This document shows positions 16,416 to 26,500 of a DNA stretch of 64,000 bases, in pieces. Where the stretch lies: assembly GCA_040776805.1 (NCBI GenBank), contig JAXGZS010000002.1, positions 186,001 to 250,000 on the forward strand, in the 5' to 3' direction. Positions within the stretch are counted from its first letter, which is position 1. Each line of letters opens with the position of its first letter. Origin of the DNA: UBA7702 sp040776805 (GTDB lineage: Bacteria; Bacillota; Dehalobacteriia; UBA7702). The notes under the pieces were generated by a model. That model searched no databases, was not told the DNA's origin, and saw only the letters and a list, made by a program, of their open reading frames with translations. Both the position numbers and the translations under genes were made by a program.

Positions 16416-16829
16416 ATGCCACGGCCATGTAAAAGGCGGCAAATTTGCGCCATGCCCGGCTGCGACCGTTTCGGACCCATGGGGGGCGGCGGGGCTTACC
16501 AATCAGTCCATATGACCTTAGACGAATTTGAAACCATTCGCTTGATCGATTTGGAAGAACTGACCCAGGAGGAATGCGCCCAACGGATGAACGTAGCCCG
16601 CACCACGGCGCAGTCGATCTATTACAGCGCCCGCCATAAGCTGGCGGAGTGTCTCATCAACGGCAAAGAGCTGCTCATCAAAGGCGGAGAATACGTCCTT
16701 TGCGATGGCAACGAAGAAGGCTGCCATTGCAAACACTGCTGTAAGCGGCGTTGCCATAAGCAACCAAAAGCGGAAACGGGCAAATCCCGGGACGCGAAAA
16801 ATACACAAAATCAGGAGGATCTAAAATGA
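16416..16829 (+). CDS. DUF134 (UPF0251) family DNA-binding protein
   Basis: The 137 aa protein begins MPRPCKRR and has the family's Cys-rich start and helix-turn-helix (LTQEECAQRMNVARTTAQ, about residues 50-75). The C-terminal tail is Cys/His-rich (CHCKHCCKRRCHK) and may bind metal. The start is ATG 16416 with AAAGGAGGTG. It overlaps the next gene by ATGA. Pairing of DUF134 with a NifX-like protein is common and suggests regulation of metal-cluster handling; a direct target here would be the palindrome at 16387. Confidence 0.9.
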   Translation: MPRPCKRRQICAMPGCDRFGPMGGGGAYQSVHMTLDEFETIRLIDLEELTQEECAQRMNVARTTAQSIYYSARHKLAECLINGKELLIKGGEYVLCDGNEEGCHCKHCCKRRCHKQPKAETGKSRDAKNTQNQEDLK

Positions 16830-17239
16830 AAATTGCTGTCACTTATGAAAACGGCCGCGTATTCCAACACTTCGGCCATACGAAATTTTTTAAAGTTTAC
16901 GATGTAGAGAACGGCGGGATCAAAGACGCGCGGGTCGTCGATACCAACGGCAGCGGCCACGGCGCTTTGGCCGGTTTGCTCCGGGAGATGAACGTTGACG
17001 TGCTGATCTGCGGCGGCATTGGCGGCGGCGCCCGTGTTGCCTTGGACCAGGCCGGCATTAAATTGTACGGCGGCGTTACCGGCAATGCCGATGACGCGGT
17101 GAACGCTTTATTAACAAAAAACCTGGCCTACGATCCCAACGTTCAATGCAATCACCACGGGGAAGGCCACAGCGGAACATGCGGACACGGACACAGTCAC
17201 GGCGGCCATAGCTGCGGAGAACACCACTGCGACCAATAA
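16826..17239 (+). CDS. NifB/NifX-like dinitrogenase cofactor-domain protein with His-rich tail
   Basis: A 137 aa cytosolic protein. Residues 1-100 form the NifX/NafY-type fold (MKIAVTYENGRVFQHFGHT ... CGGIGGGARVALDQAGI), a family that binds iron-molybdenum or iron-sulfur cofactors. The last 30 residues are nearly all His, Gly and Cys (GHSGTCGHGHSHGG), a probable metal-binding tail. It is translationally coupled to the DUF134 gene. There are no nitrogenase genes nearby, so a role in general Fe-S or metal storage is more likely than nitrogen fixation. Confidence 0.9.
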   Translation: MKIAVTYENGRVFQHFGHTKFFKVYDVENGGIKDARVVDTNGSGHGALAGLLREMNVDVLICGGIGGGARVALDQAGIKLYGGVTGNADDAVNALLTKNLAYDPNVQCNHHGEGHSGTCGHGHSHGGHSCGEHHCDQ

Positions 17240-17364
17240 ACAAGCAAAGCGATGAACCCACGGGTGGGGACACGTGTCAGCGGGAAAACAATCACGTATG
17301 TTGCTTTTCACCACGCTGCAAAACGTATCACTCCCTTCCTCTTCTCACCAAAATCGCCAACAGA

Positions 17365-17402
17365 AAGAGACGGTAAAGCCATACCGTCTCTTCGTGTTTT
17401 TT
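17365..17402 (+). terminator. Intrinsic terminator after the NifX-like gene
   Basis: Stem AAGAGACGGTA (17365-17375) / TACCGTCTCTT (17382-17392), then a T-rich run. Confidence 0.8.
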
Positions 17403-17453
17403 TATAAAGCAACCATCATTCATCCATACCGTAATATCGAGGTTCCTCGGCCG

Positions 17454-18131
17454 TCAATCAAAATCGCCGCTCCAGCGGTAATGCCCCACGATCTCGTAGC
17501 GGGTCAAGGCGTCCTCTTCAAAAACCGGCTGTCCCGCGTGGTGGATGATATAGGGAACGCCGTCCCCGTTGCGCAAATCAGAGATGATGGCGATATGTTT
17601 CGTATACACCACGATATCCCCCGGCTGCCATTGAGCGATCTCCCCCACGTCGGTGGTGAGGGAGGCGGCATTGCGCGCAAAAAAGACGGCGAGGGTTTTG
17701 ACGCGGCGAAAATCAATGTTGGGATCCGCCTCCTCCATGTCGGGGTAGGCCTCAGGGTGCGCCGCGATATCGGCGTCGACCCGATCCTTTAGGTTGTAAC
17801 CGGCGTTTTTCAGGGCCGACCAAATCACGTCGGTACAGACGCCCTCTCCAAAGGGAGGGTAACCGCCAATATAGTAGTCGCTTTTATACCTGGGATCCGT
17901 GGCGACGTAAGCTTTGGCCCCCAAGAGAATATCGGTATAATCGTCAACGCCGTTGTTGTTTTCGTCTCTATGGCTTTTGACGGTCTCAATGCCGAAATCC
18001 TCGGCGGCATATGCTTTTTGGGGCCACAGATTCCAATAATTCGCCAGGTAAACGCCGACGACGAGGAAAAGAACGACGAGGATGAAAAGAAACGCTTTTT
18101 TGGAGCAACGCTTTGTTTTTCGTTTTCTCAT
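17454..18131 (-). CDS. DUF1287 family exported protein
   Basis: A 225 aa protein with a basic N-terminus, one hydrophobic export/anchor helix (about 10-33), then a DUF1287 domain, an NlpC/P60-like fold. Putative catalytic Cys lies in GEGVCTDVIW and His in YTKHIAIIS or IIHHAGQ; the conserved GDIVVY and HYRW elements are present. The start is ATG 18131 with GGGAGGT. A longer frame to 18353 runs through the repeat element and is rejected. Its substrate is unknown; cell-wall peptides are plausible. Confidence 0.85.
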   Translation of the reverse strand: MRKRKTKRCSKKAFLFILVVLFLVVGVYLANYWNLWPQKAYAAEDFGIETVKSHRDENNNGVDDYTDILLGAKAYVATDPRYKSDYYIGGYPPFGEGVCTDVIWSALKNAGYNLKDRVDADIAAHPEAYPDMEEADPNIDFRRVKTLAVFFARNAASLTTDVGEIAQWQPGDIVVYTKHIAIISDLRNGDGVPYIIHHAGQPVFEEDALTRYEIVGHYRWSGDFD

Positions 18132-18275
18132 GTTATGACCTCCCAGGATTTCCGCTGTTTTTTTTGATGATAGCACAAAATTCCTTTTGCAGTCTATCCC
18201 TATATACAAGCATTCACGCCGAAGGCGAGTCCAGTCAAAGCCCCCTCTAAAGAAAGCGCGGTTTCGCGCCCAAAC

Positions 18276-18409
18276 TATAGACAAAATACGCGTCAGCAGA
18301 TTTTGGGCTACAGGATGATAGGCTACCAAGAAAGGCTTCGTCTTTTCGGGCAAAGGCTTAGCCGCATACTCTAAAGAGCATAAATATCAGACTTTGTTGA
18401 CGGCCTCAG
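18276..18409. repeat. Dispersed intergenic repeat, copy 1
   Basis: Shares TAGACAAAATACGC, then GATTTTGGGCTACAGGATGA at 18299-18318, and at the other end AGACTTTGTTGACGGCCTCA, with copy 2 at 35750-35919. The ends are imperfect inverted repeats of each other. The central part differs between copies. Confidence 0.8.
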
Positions 18410-18430
18410 CGCTGTTTTGTGCTTTTTCCC

Positions 18431-20163
18431 TTATTTTCCATAGCGCTGCCGCGCTTTTTTCTGTTCCACATAGCCGTGGCTTTTGCCGCCGCTGCGCTTT
18501 TTATAAGCCGGCGTTTTCGCGGAAATTTTTCGTTCCGCCGGTATCCCCGAAGCTTTTTGGGCGGATACGGCCATCCCGTAAATGCGACAGCCTTGCATGG
18601 CCTGGATCACCTCATTGCTGCGGCCCGCGGGGATTTCCACGAGGGTTTCATTGGCAAAAATCTTCACCTTGCCGATTTCGCCGCCGGTCAGATTGGTGCG
18701 TTCGGTAATTGCCCCAACGATATGATTGACGGCAACCCGCTGTGTTGGCCAATGTCAATCTGTATCGTCTCATATGCGGAGGAATGGGCGCTATCGCCCC
18801 TTCTTTTTTTATCCTTTGCCAAGGCCTCCCGCTGTATCTCCAAAAAGGACTGCGTTACCGCAATTTCCTCTTTTTTTAAGCCCAATTTCATGGCGGCGGC
18901 GGCGATTTGGCGATAGGAGTACCCTTGTTCTTCAAGCTGATCGGCCAATTCCTGGTAAAGAGCGTCGGCTTCCGTTTGCAAGGCTTTTTGCATGATCCGC
19001 GCGATTTTCTCTTTGTTCATCGTTTTGACTTCGGCGGCAGAAGGCAGCTGCAGCGGCGCAATGTCCGACTTCACGTCATGGGCAATGTTGCGCATGGCGT
19101 TCACCTCACGCCTGCCGCTGCAAAGGGTGATGGAAGAACCTGTTTTCCCGGCGCGGCCCGTGCGGCCGATGCGGTGCACGTAGTATTCCGAATTCATCGG
19201 AATATCAAAGTTGATCACGAAATCAATATCACTGACATCAATGCCCCTGGCGGCAATGTCGGTGGCGATCAGAATGGAGGTTCTTCCCTGTTTGAATCCT
19301 TGCATCACCGAAGTGCGCTGGGTTTGTCGAATATCGCTATGGATGCTTTCCACGCTGAAGCCTTTGTCGCTTAAGAGCTCGGACAATTCGTCTACCATGC
19401 GTTTGGTATTGCTGAAAATAATGGCGCGCTTTGGCTGATAATATTGCAGCAGTCCGATCAAGGCGTCTTTTTTTCTATGGTGGGGTACGTCAACGTAGCT
19501 TTGGGCAATATCTTCAATGGTAACCTGGTCTTTATCGATCTCAATCAGGCGGGGGTTATTTTGAAATTCTTGGGTCAGCTTCATGATCGCCGGGGGCATG
19601 GTGGCGGAAAACAGCACGGTCTGCCGATCTGCCGGCGCGTCCATTAAAATGGTTTCAATATCTTCTTTAAAGCCCATATTCAGCATTTCATCGGCTTCAT
19701 CCAAAACGACCATCTTCAACTGGTCCAGGCGAAGCGTGCCGCGGCGCATATGATCCATCACCCGGCCGGGGGTACCGATCACCAAGTTGGCGTGGCGCAG
19801 GCGTATGCATTGTTTGTCAATGGCGGCGCCGCCATAAATTTCCACGGGATGTACTTTTGTGAGAAACCGGGCGACTTTGCGGATCTCTTCCGCTGCTTGC
19901 TGCGCAAGCTCCCGGGTTGGGCAAAGGATCAGTACTTGAATACCGGCGCGTTCCGCCGACGCCGCGACGCTTTCAATGGCGGGAATCGCAAAAGCCACGG
20001 TTTTCCCCGTTCCCGTTTGGGAGCGAGCGATGACATCAGCGCCGGTACGAATCAGCGGAATCGCTTTAGCCTGTACCGGCGTGGCGACATCAAAGCCCAT
20101 CAAAGAAATGGCTCTTTCCATCTTAGAGTGTAATTGCAACTGGGTAAAAGGGGTTTTGGTCAT
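18431..20163 (-). CDS. DEAD-box RNA helicase (CshA/DbpA type), frameshifted near the 3' end
   Basis: ATP-dependent RNA helicase for ribosome or mRNA remodelling. Present are the Q motif (GFDVATPVQ), motif I SQTGTGKT, DEAD, SAT, and HRIGRTGRAG. The start is ATG 20163 with GAGGAG (a TTG at 20175 overlaps the RBS). The main frame runs to a stop at 18688 with a non-family tail. The expected DbpA-type RNA-binding domain continues in another frame from 18733 (AVNHIVGAITERTNLTGGEI ... EVIQAMQG) to a stop at 18431, with a basic tail. One lost base near 18731-18738 explains this; restored length is about 577 aa. Confidence 0.9.
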
Positions 20164-20188
20164 AGATCTCCTCAATTCAAAAAAATAA

Positions 20189-20213
20189 GAAACGAGACAA
20201 GATGCCTCGTTTC
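20189..20213 (-). terminator. Terminator-like hairpin in the helicase leader
   Basis: Stem GAAACGAG / CTCGTTTC (9-nt loop) followed on the minus strand by TTATTTTTTT, ending 17 nt before the helicase RBS. No minus-strand gene lies upstream for it to terminate, so it is probably an attenuator. Confidence 0.65.
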
Positions 20214-20240
20214 AGTGCAAACGATTAATTTGTTTCGTTT

Positions 20241-20269
20241 AACATAACATATTAAAAGGGTTTTGTCAA
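20241..20269 (-). promoter_or_regulatory. Promoter for the DEAD-box helicase
   Basis: -35 TTGACA (20264-20269), 17-bp spacer, -10 TATGTT (20241-20246); leader of about 70 nt. Confidence 0.7.
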
Positions 20270-20357
20270 TTGTATCACGCTCTTTGACAAAAAATAAGGC
20301 AATCATTTGCATTTTGGCATTATTTTTTCATAAAAGACACATTTCCCCAAAAAGTAT

Positions 20358-20386
20358 TTGACCTTGCGTCGACAAGGCGGTAAGAT
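20358..20386 (+). promoter_or_regulatory. Promoter for acyltransferase gene
   Basis: -35 TTGACC (20358-20363), 17-bp spacer, -10 TAAGAT (20381-20386). Confidence 0.65.
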
Positions 20387-20465
20387 AATGCTATATTACC
20401 CCATGAACGTGACCGCGTTTTCAGAAAATGCAGCTCTTTTACGGGCTTCGCGCCAAAAGAGCAGA

Positions 20466-21734
20466 ATGGAAAAGATGAAACAACAAAAAGAAATCGAGTG
20501 GACAAGTTTAGAAATCGCCTCAAAGCTTTACCCGGCGACCTGGAGCTTAAAAGACCCCAAAGTATTTCGCATCAGCTGCGAATTGGATCAGGAAATCAGC
20601 ATGGCTCCTTTACAGCAAGCCCTTGATCAAACCGTCGACGACTTCCCTCTTTACCGTTGCGTGCTGAAAAGAGGCTTGTTTTGGTACTACCTAGAGGAGA
20701 GCAACATCCAGCCAACGGTATCCCCTGAGACAAAGGCAGTTTGCGCTCCCATTTATCTGGGAAAGAAAAGCGACCTTTTGTTTCGCGTATCCTACTACCG
20801 AAAAAGAATCAATCTCGAAGTGTTTCACGCCCTTGCCGACGGCACCGGCGCGCTTCTTTTTTTACAAACCCTGATCTGTCACTACCTAACCATAAAAAGC
20901 GCTGATTTTACCGACATCGTTTTGGCCAATGAACATTCCTCTTTGAGCGGCGGCAAGGAAAACAGTTTCGATAAATACTTTATCGGCGGGATACGGAAAA
21001 TAAAGAAACCCGGAAAGACCCAAAAAGCCTATCAAATCCGCGGTACGAGATTGGCTGAACACAGAATACAGCTCATCGAAGGCGCCATGTCCACCGGAGA
21101 CGTTCTGCGGGAAGCACACAAATATCATACGACGCTCACCGTTTTTCTCGCGTCGCTATTCATCTACGCCATTGGCAGCGAGATGAAAGCTAAAAAAAGA
21201 ATTCATCCGGTGATTTTAGCGATTCCGGTCAACCTGCGGCAGTATTTTCAGTCGGTAACGGCAAGAAACTTTTTCAGTTATATCAATATCGGCTACCGTT
21301 TTGAAAAGCATACCGACCCGCTGGAATCTGTGATCCACGATGTTGAAAGACTCTTCAAAGAGCAGCTCACCGCGGAAAATCTGAATGATGTTTCCAACAA
21401 GTATCTGGCCATTGAACAAAACATGCTTTCCCGCATCGTGCTTTTACCGATAAAAGATCTCGTTTTGCGGTTGGCCGCCGGTTTGGCAAAAAGGCAATCT
21501 ACTTCCACTTTGTCCAATCTCGGCATCATCACCATGCCCCCGGAATTCGATGAGACCATCCGTTCCTTTTCCTTTTGCACCAATACCAGCAGACCCCAAA
21601 TGAACGTCTGTTCCTTTCAAGACGTTTTGACCGTCAGCATTACTTCCCCCTACCGGGAAACAGACATTCAAAAGAACTTTTTTCGTCTTCTGTCTCAAGC
21701 GGGAATCTCCATTGAGCTATCCGCCAACCTTTAA
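20466..21734 (+). CDS. Condensation-domain-like acyltransferase
   Basis: A 423 aa cytosolic protein of the CoA-dependent acyltransferase superfamily (alcohol acetyltransferase/PapA-like). The catalytic HxxxDG motif is HALADG (about residue 120). The second half has the family's NFFSYINIGY and LSNLGII segments. The promoter at 20358-20386 excludes starts before about 20393. I take ATG 20466 (MEKMKQQKEIEW), with ATG 20475 possible; neither has a strong RBS. It is followed 15 bp later by a DUF6320 gene, a pairing I recall from other Firmicutes. The acylated substrate is unknown. Confidence 0.85.
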   Translation: MEKMKQQKEIEWTSLEIASKLYPATWSLKDPKVFRISCELDQEISMAPLQQALDQTVDDFPLYRCVLKRGLFWYYLEESNIQPTVSPETKAVCAPIYLGKKSDLLFRVSYYRKRINLEVFHALADGTGALLFLQTLICHYLTIKSADFTDIVLANEHSSLSGGKENSFDKYFIGGIRKIKKPGKTQKAYQIRGTRLAEHRIQLIEGAMSTGDVLREAHKYHTTLTVFLASLFIYAIGSEMKAKKRIHPVILAIPVNLRQYFQSVTARNFFSYINIGYRFEKHTDPLESVIHDVERLFKEQLTAENLNDVSNKYLAIEQNMLSRIVLLPIKDLVLRLAAGLAKRQSTSTLSNLGIITMPPEFDETIRSFSFCTNTSRPQMNVCSFQDVLTVSITSPYRETDIQKNFFRLLSQAGISIELSANL

Positions 21735-21749
21735 TCAAGGAGACCTTTT

Positions 21750-22418
21750 ATGCAATATTGCAGACAATGCCACCTTCACCTGCGGGGAAATCGGAAACGG
21801 TGCGTCCTTTGCGGCAAAACGTTGGTAAGCACCGATTGCCAAACCGGCAGCGAAGAGGTATTTCCGGAAATACCGCCCACCTACGAAAAGCATCTTGCCC
21901 TCCGCATTTTGGTTTTTATTTCGATCACCGCCATTGCGGTGAGCTTTGCCTTTGAAATGATGATGCCCACGGTGGTAAACTGGCCGCTATTCGTTATTTT
22001 CGGGCTCTTCAGCACCTGGCTTGGTTTTATCGTCGTCCTTTGGAAACGCCACAATATCCCCAAAACCATTCTCTGGCAAGTCGTCATCGTTTCTCTGCTT
22101 TCCGTTTTTTGGGATTGGCAAACCGGCTGGCGGGGCTGGTCCTTGGAGTATTTCATTCCCATCATTTATGTGGCGGCGGAAATGGTGATGTACATTACGG
22201 CAAGGGCCATGAAAATCCGCACCAGAGAATATATCACCTATGCTTTATTGGACGGCATGTTCGGGATCATTCCGATCCTTTTTATTCTCTTTCGTTTGGT
22301 CGATGTACTTTATCCCTCCATCCTCTGTGTGACGGTCAGCATCATCTTTTTGGCCGGGATTTTCATCTTTCAGGGTGAAAACATCGTGAAGGAATTAAAG
22401 AAAAAAACCCATATATAA
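21750..22418 (+). CDS. DUF6320-type membrane protein with N-terminal zinc ribbon
   Basis: A 222 aa protein. Residues 4-25 hold CRQC ... CVLCGK, a small zinc ribbon. After a linker come six predicted TM helices (about 48-215). This arrangement matches the DUF6320 family that accompanies alcohol-acetyltransferase-like proteins; the family name is from memory. The start is ATG 21750 with AAGGAG. It is probably a membrane partner for the acyltransferase, for example in lipid or exopolymer modification, but no function is established. Confidence 0.8.
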   Translation: MQYCRQCHLHLRGNRKRCVLCGKTLVSTDCQTGSEEVFPEIPPTYEKHLALRILVFISITAIAVSFAFEMMMPTVVNWPLFVIFGLFSTWLGFIVVLWKRHNIPKTILWQVVIVSLLSVFWDWQTGWRGWSLEYFIPIIYVAAEMVMYITARAMKIRTREYITYALLDGMFGIIPILFILFRLVDVLYPSILCVTVSIIFLAGIFIFQGENIVKELKKKTHI

Positions 22419-22430
22419 AAACGAGAACCG

Positions 22431-23327
22431 TTATTTTTCCAATAGATATTTCCTGACGCCGCTCATCAGGTAACCCTTGGTCAGGGTCTTGATTTCTTCG
22501 CGGTCAAGACGTTTTGGGGAATCCTCATCCAACTTTCTCTGCAGGAGATTAAGATCATAACCGACAAGAACAAAGGATTTAAGAATTCCCGGCGTCAAGG
22601 CCTTTTGGGGACAGCGGTAGATACAACCCAAACACATGATGCAGCGGTCTTTAAAAACAGGTCTCCCGTTTTCCAAGGCAATGTTCCCTCTGGAACATTT
22701 GGCGGCACATAAACCGCAGCCTTTACAAGCGTCGGAGACCTTCATCTTTTTGCCGAAGTCGGGGCTGCCGCATCTTTCCAAAACGCCGAGGCGCGCCAAA
22801 AAACGGTCGAAAACATGAATCTTCATCCGTTTCACCCTTCCGCTGCTTAAATCGGCGGCGATTTCCTCCGCCTTTTCCGGCAGGATGCGAAGAATCGCCA
22901 AAGAGATTACTTCAGGATATTCCATGATCAAATTGGAGGGCATCACCAACCCGGCCTCATAAACCGTCTGAAAGCCCTTCTTTTTTAAATGCCGCGTGGT
23001 GCGGCAGCGGCTGGCGGTGTTGGGGGATACTTCTCCGCCCCCGGAAACCGCGATCACCGCGGCGACACCGCCGGCGGAAAAAGCCAGAGCCTCAAGGAAG
23101 TCGTCGATGACCGCCGGCGCGTTGAAAGCGTATACGGGGAACATGACGATGAGCAACGCCCCGCTTTCCGCAACAAAGGAGCTTTTGCCGTTCAAGGGAA
23201 ACAGTTCACAGCTGATTTCCCTGCCGGCCAAAGCGTCGGCCAAGGCTGACGCCGCCATTTTGGTGCCGCCGGTGCCCGAAAAATAAACGATTTGAGCCCT
23301 TTTCGGTTTTTCGTAAGATAAAACCAT
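22431..23327 (-). CDS. EFR1-family flavodoxin/ferredoxin fusion protein
   Basis: A 298 aa protein. The N-terminal flavodoxin-like domain (IVYFSGTGGTKMAA, about 12-150) is followed by a C-terminal dicluster ferredoxin domain with two 4Fe-4S motifs (CKGCGLCAAKCSRG and CIMCLGCIYRCPQKA). It is a probable electron-transfer or redox-signalling protein of anaerobes. The start is ATG 23327 with GAGGAG; a longer frame to 23417 is rejected because the promoter at 23420-23448 would leave it almost no leader. Monocistronic. Confidence 0.88.
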   Translation of the reverse strand: MVLSYEKPKRAQIVYFSGTGGTKMAASALADALAGREISCELFPLNGKSSFVAESGALLIVMFPVYAFNAPAVIDDFLEALAFSAGGVAAVIAVSGGGEVSPNTASRCRTTRHLKKKGFQTVYEAGLVMPSNLIMEYPEVISLAILRILPEKAEEIAADLSSGRVKRMKIHVFDRFLARLGVLERCGSPDFGKKMKVSDACKGCGLCAAKCSRGNIALENGRPVFKDRCIMCLGCIYRCPQKALTPGILKSFVLVGYDLNLLQRKLDEDSPKRLDREEIKTLTKGYLMSGVRKYLLEK

Positions 23328-23419
23328 CTGTATTCTCCTCATTGCCCCCAAAGAGCACTTATATGAATTTGAAAAATATCCATAGATACGCTCCTGCTCA
23401 CGAAATAATCTTTGCATTC

Positions 23420-23448
23420 ATCATATAGAGTTAAAAACACCCTGTCAA
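23420..23448 (-). promoter_or_regulatory. Promoter for EFR1 gene
   Basis: -35 TTGACA (23443-23448), 17-bp spacer, -10 TATGAT (23420-23425). Confidence 0.75.
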
Positions 23449-23457
23449 GGTATTAAT

Positions 23458-23496
23458 AAAAAGAAGAGCAAGGGCCAAAGGCACGCTCTTCTTTTT
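23458..23496 (-). terminator. Intrinsic terminator after the FtsX-like permease gene
   Basis: Stem AAAAAGAAGAGC (23458-23469) / GCTCTTCTTTTT (23485-23496). The T-rich arm works in both directions. Confidence 0.75.
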
Positions 23497-23550
23497 CGTT
23501 TTAAGGGTTTCAACGGAGACTACCGCTTTCAGGGAAAAACGGTTTTTTGC

Positions 23551-26500
23551 TCATTCCACGGATTTCAGCGATTCGATCATATTGATTTTTTTCAGTTTAA
23601 AGTAGGTGATCACCTGCATCAACACGGAGGCGACAAGGGTGATCAGAAAAGCCCACAGGTAACTCAATGCCTTGACCATATCAAAATAGATCATGGCGTC
23701 TTGCTCAATGGCGCTCATCAAAAAACGATGCAGTCCGACGCCGAGGAACAGGCCGATGACGATACTGAGGAGAGCCAGGAGAAACGCTTCCCGATAAATA
23801 TAGGCATTGGTCTCCCCATCGTAGAAACCGAGAACCTTTAAGGTGGCGATCTCCCGTTTCCGCTCGCTGATATTGATGGAAGTCAGATTATAGAGCACGA
23901 TCACCGCCAAAAGTGAGGCGACGACGACGATGAGCAAAACAACGCCGTTCAAACTTTCGGAGCTTTGCCGCGCCTGCTGTAAAATCGAGTCGCTGGCGGT
24001 CACATTGACGATGGCCTCATCATCAAGGAGCTTTGAGGCCGAAAAGTTCTCCGCGGCGGCGGAAACGATCATATTGTAGGTGGCAGCTTCCTCGAAAATA
24101 TCCTGATAAAGCTCTTGATTCAGATAAATATAGTTACCGATGTAGTTCTTCGCCACAGCGGCAACGGGAAGTGTATACGTATCCCCGCCGTCCTGAATTT
24201 CCAGCGTATCCCCGGGACCGACGCCGTAGATCTCGGCGATTTTCGCGGTCACGATCACTCCTTGATCACCAAGGCGCAGGTTTTCGCCGCTGCTCTCATC
24301 GGTGAGGTGGTAGTACTGTAAAAAAGCGGTTTCCTTTGCCGGTACGATCAAATAGCATTGCAGAGACTTTTCTTCCGATACACAGGTCGCCGCCGCCTGT
24401 TTCAGCAAAGCGGGATCCTCGACTCCCCCTTGAGCCAAAAGATCGGCCAAATCCCCGTCGATTTCCGTTGCGTCGTCTTTGAGCACAATCAGCTGATCAT
24501 AGCGGAAAATATCTCCGTATTGGACTTCGGCGACGCCGTTGAGACAATCCTTCACGCCGAAACCGGCGAGGAGCAAGGCAGTGCAACCGGCAATGCCGAT
24601 GATCGTCATAAAGACGCGGCGTTTGTAACGGAAGATATTGCGCAGCGTCACCTTCCAGGTAAAGGAGAGATGGTTCCAGAGGAAACCGAATTTTTCCAAA
24701 AGGATTTTTTGCCCTTTTTGAGGCGGCGCGGGGCGCAGCAGCACCGCGGGCTTCTGTTTCAATTCCCCTTTGCAGAACAGCACGGTCACCCCGCTCATCA
24801 AGGCGACGGCCACGAAGAGAATCAGGAAAAAGAAGACGGCGTCAAATTCTATGACCAGGGGCGGCAAGAGATAGGGGAAACAATTGGCGATAAGATATGG
24901 GATCACGGTACAGCCGAGAAAATAGCCGCCAACGACGCCAAGCACCGTGGCGGAAAGGACATAAATCAAGTAGCCTCTTAAAATCTCAGCGTCCCTGAAA
25001 CCAAGGGAAGTCAAAGCGCCGATCTCGCTCCGCTCTTCTCCGATCATGCGCACCATCGTATTGGAAGTCATCAAAACAACGATCAAAATAAAGAACAACG
25101 GCAACACCGCGGCCACGGCCGTAATCGTATCGGTGCCGTTTTTCAGGTCGCTGTAACCGGCGATGACGTCGTCTCGTTCAAAAATCGTCCATTGGGGCTT
25201 TGCCAATGTGGCAAGCTCCTCTTTGGCCTCGGCAATTTTGTCTTTCGCCTCGGCGATTTCCCCCTGATATGACGACAGGCCTTTTTGATACGCGTCGTAA
25301 CCGGAGTTCAGTTCCGCTTCCTTTTGGCGCAGGGTTGCTTTCCCGGCGGCGATTTCTTCCCGGGCCGCGTCAATTTGGCTTTGAAAAGCCTCGTTCCCCG
25401 CTGTCCATTGCTCTTCCTGGGCAGACAGCGACTGAAGGGTATTTTGCAACGTCAGAAGGTTTTGATAAGCAGCGGTTTTTTCAGCGATTTCCGAACTGAC
25501 CGCGACGTATTCGGGGCTGTCAACCTCGTACTGGGCCAGTTGTTCCTGCAAGGCGTTGAGGGCAGCGGACAACTGGGCGACTTGGCCGTCAAGGGTATCC
25601 CGGCTAAGGCCGTTGTTGGCCAAAGCGGCGTCTACCTGACTCCAGGCGGCGTCCAGCTGCTCCCTGCTTGCGGCCAAGGCGGCGTTCTGTTCTTTTTCGG
25701 TTTCATTAAGCTGCGCTTCCTGCGCCGCCAAAGTCGCTTTGGCGGAACGCAGGGCGGCGCTGCCATCATCAAGCTTGGCTTTGGCGTCGGCCAGGGTTTT
25801 TCCGGCGGAAGATGCCTCTTCATCGAGGGTTTGCTCGTTGTCGTCAATGGTTTGCGCCGCCTCGTCATAGATTTCCTGATAGCGGGCAGTTTCCCGCGTC
25901 TCTTCAATACCCTCGGCTTCCCCTGTGAGGCCGGCGATTAAGGTGCGATAGGCCGTGGTGAAATCAACATCTTCTTTTTCCGCCGCGGCTTTCACATAAA
26001 TCTCGGTATAAGTATCCAAGGTGAAGTTGTGCGCGTTCACAAAGAGAAAGGAATACAGTTCACCGGCGCCCTCTGTCGTGCTCCCGTAATCATCGGCGAT
26101 ATACAACGGCGACGCTACCGTGCCCACCACGGTATAGGACGCATGCCTTAAATCGCTGTCCACACCTGACAGTTTGATCACATCGCCGATCTGATAATGC
26201 TCCGCGTCCGCCACGCATTCGTCGTCGCTTTCCGGCAGACGTCCCGCCGTCAGGCTCACGGTATTGACATCGCTCAACAGCGCGTGGACGCGCACCACAT
26301 TCTCTCCTGCCAGAGCGTCCAGGGAGTAGCTGGGAATCGCCGCGGCCACGCCGGGAAGGTCCGCAATGGCCGCAACGTCGTCGTCGGTAAGGCCCATGGT
26401 GCTGACGACCTTCAGATCCATCAGCTGAAACTCCTGATTGTAGTTGCTGAGTGTGGTTCTAAGGTCGGGAGCACTGGCCCTGACACCGGCGAAGAAACCG

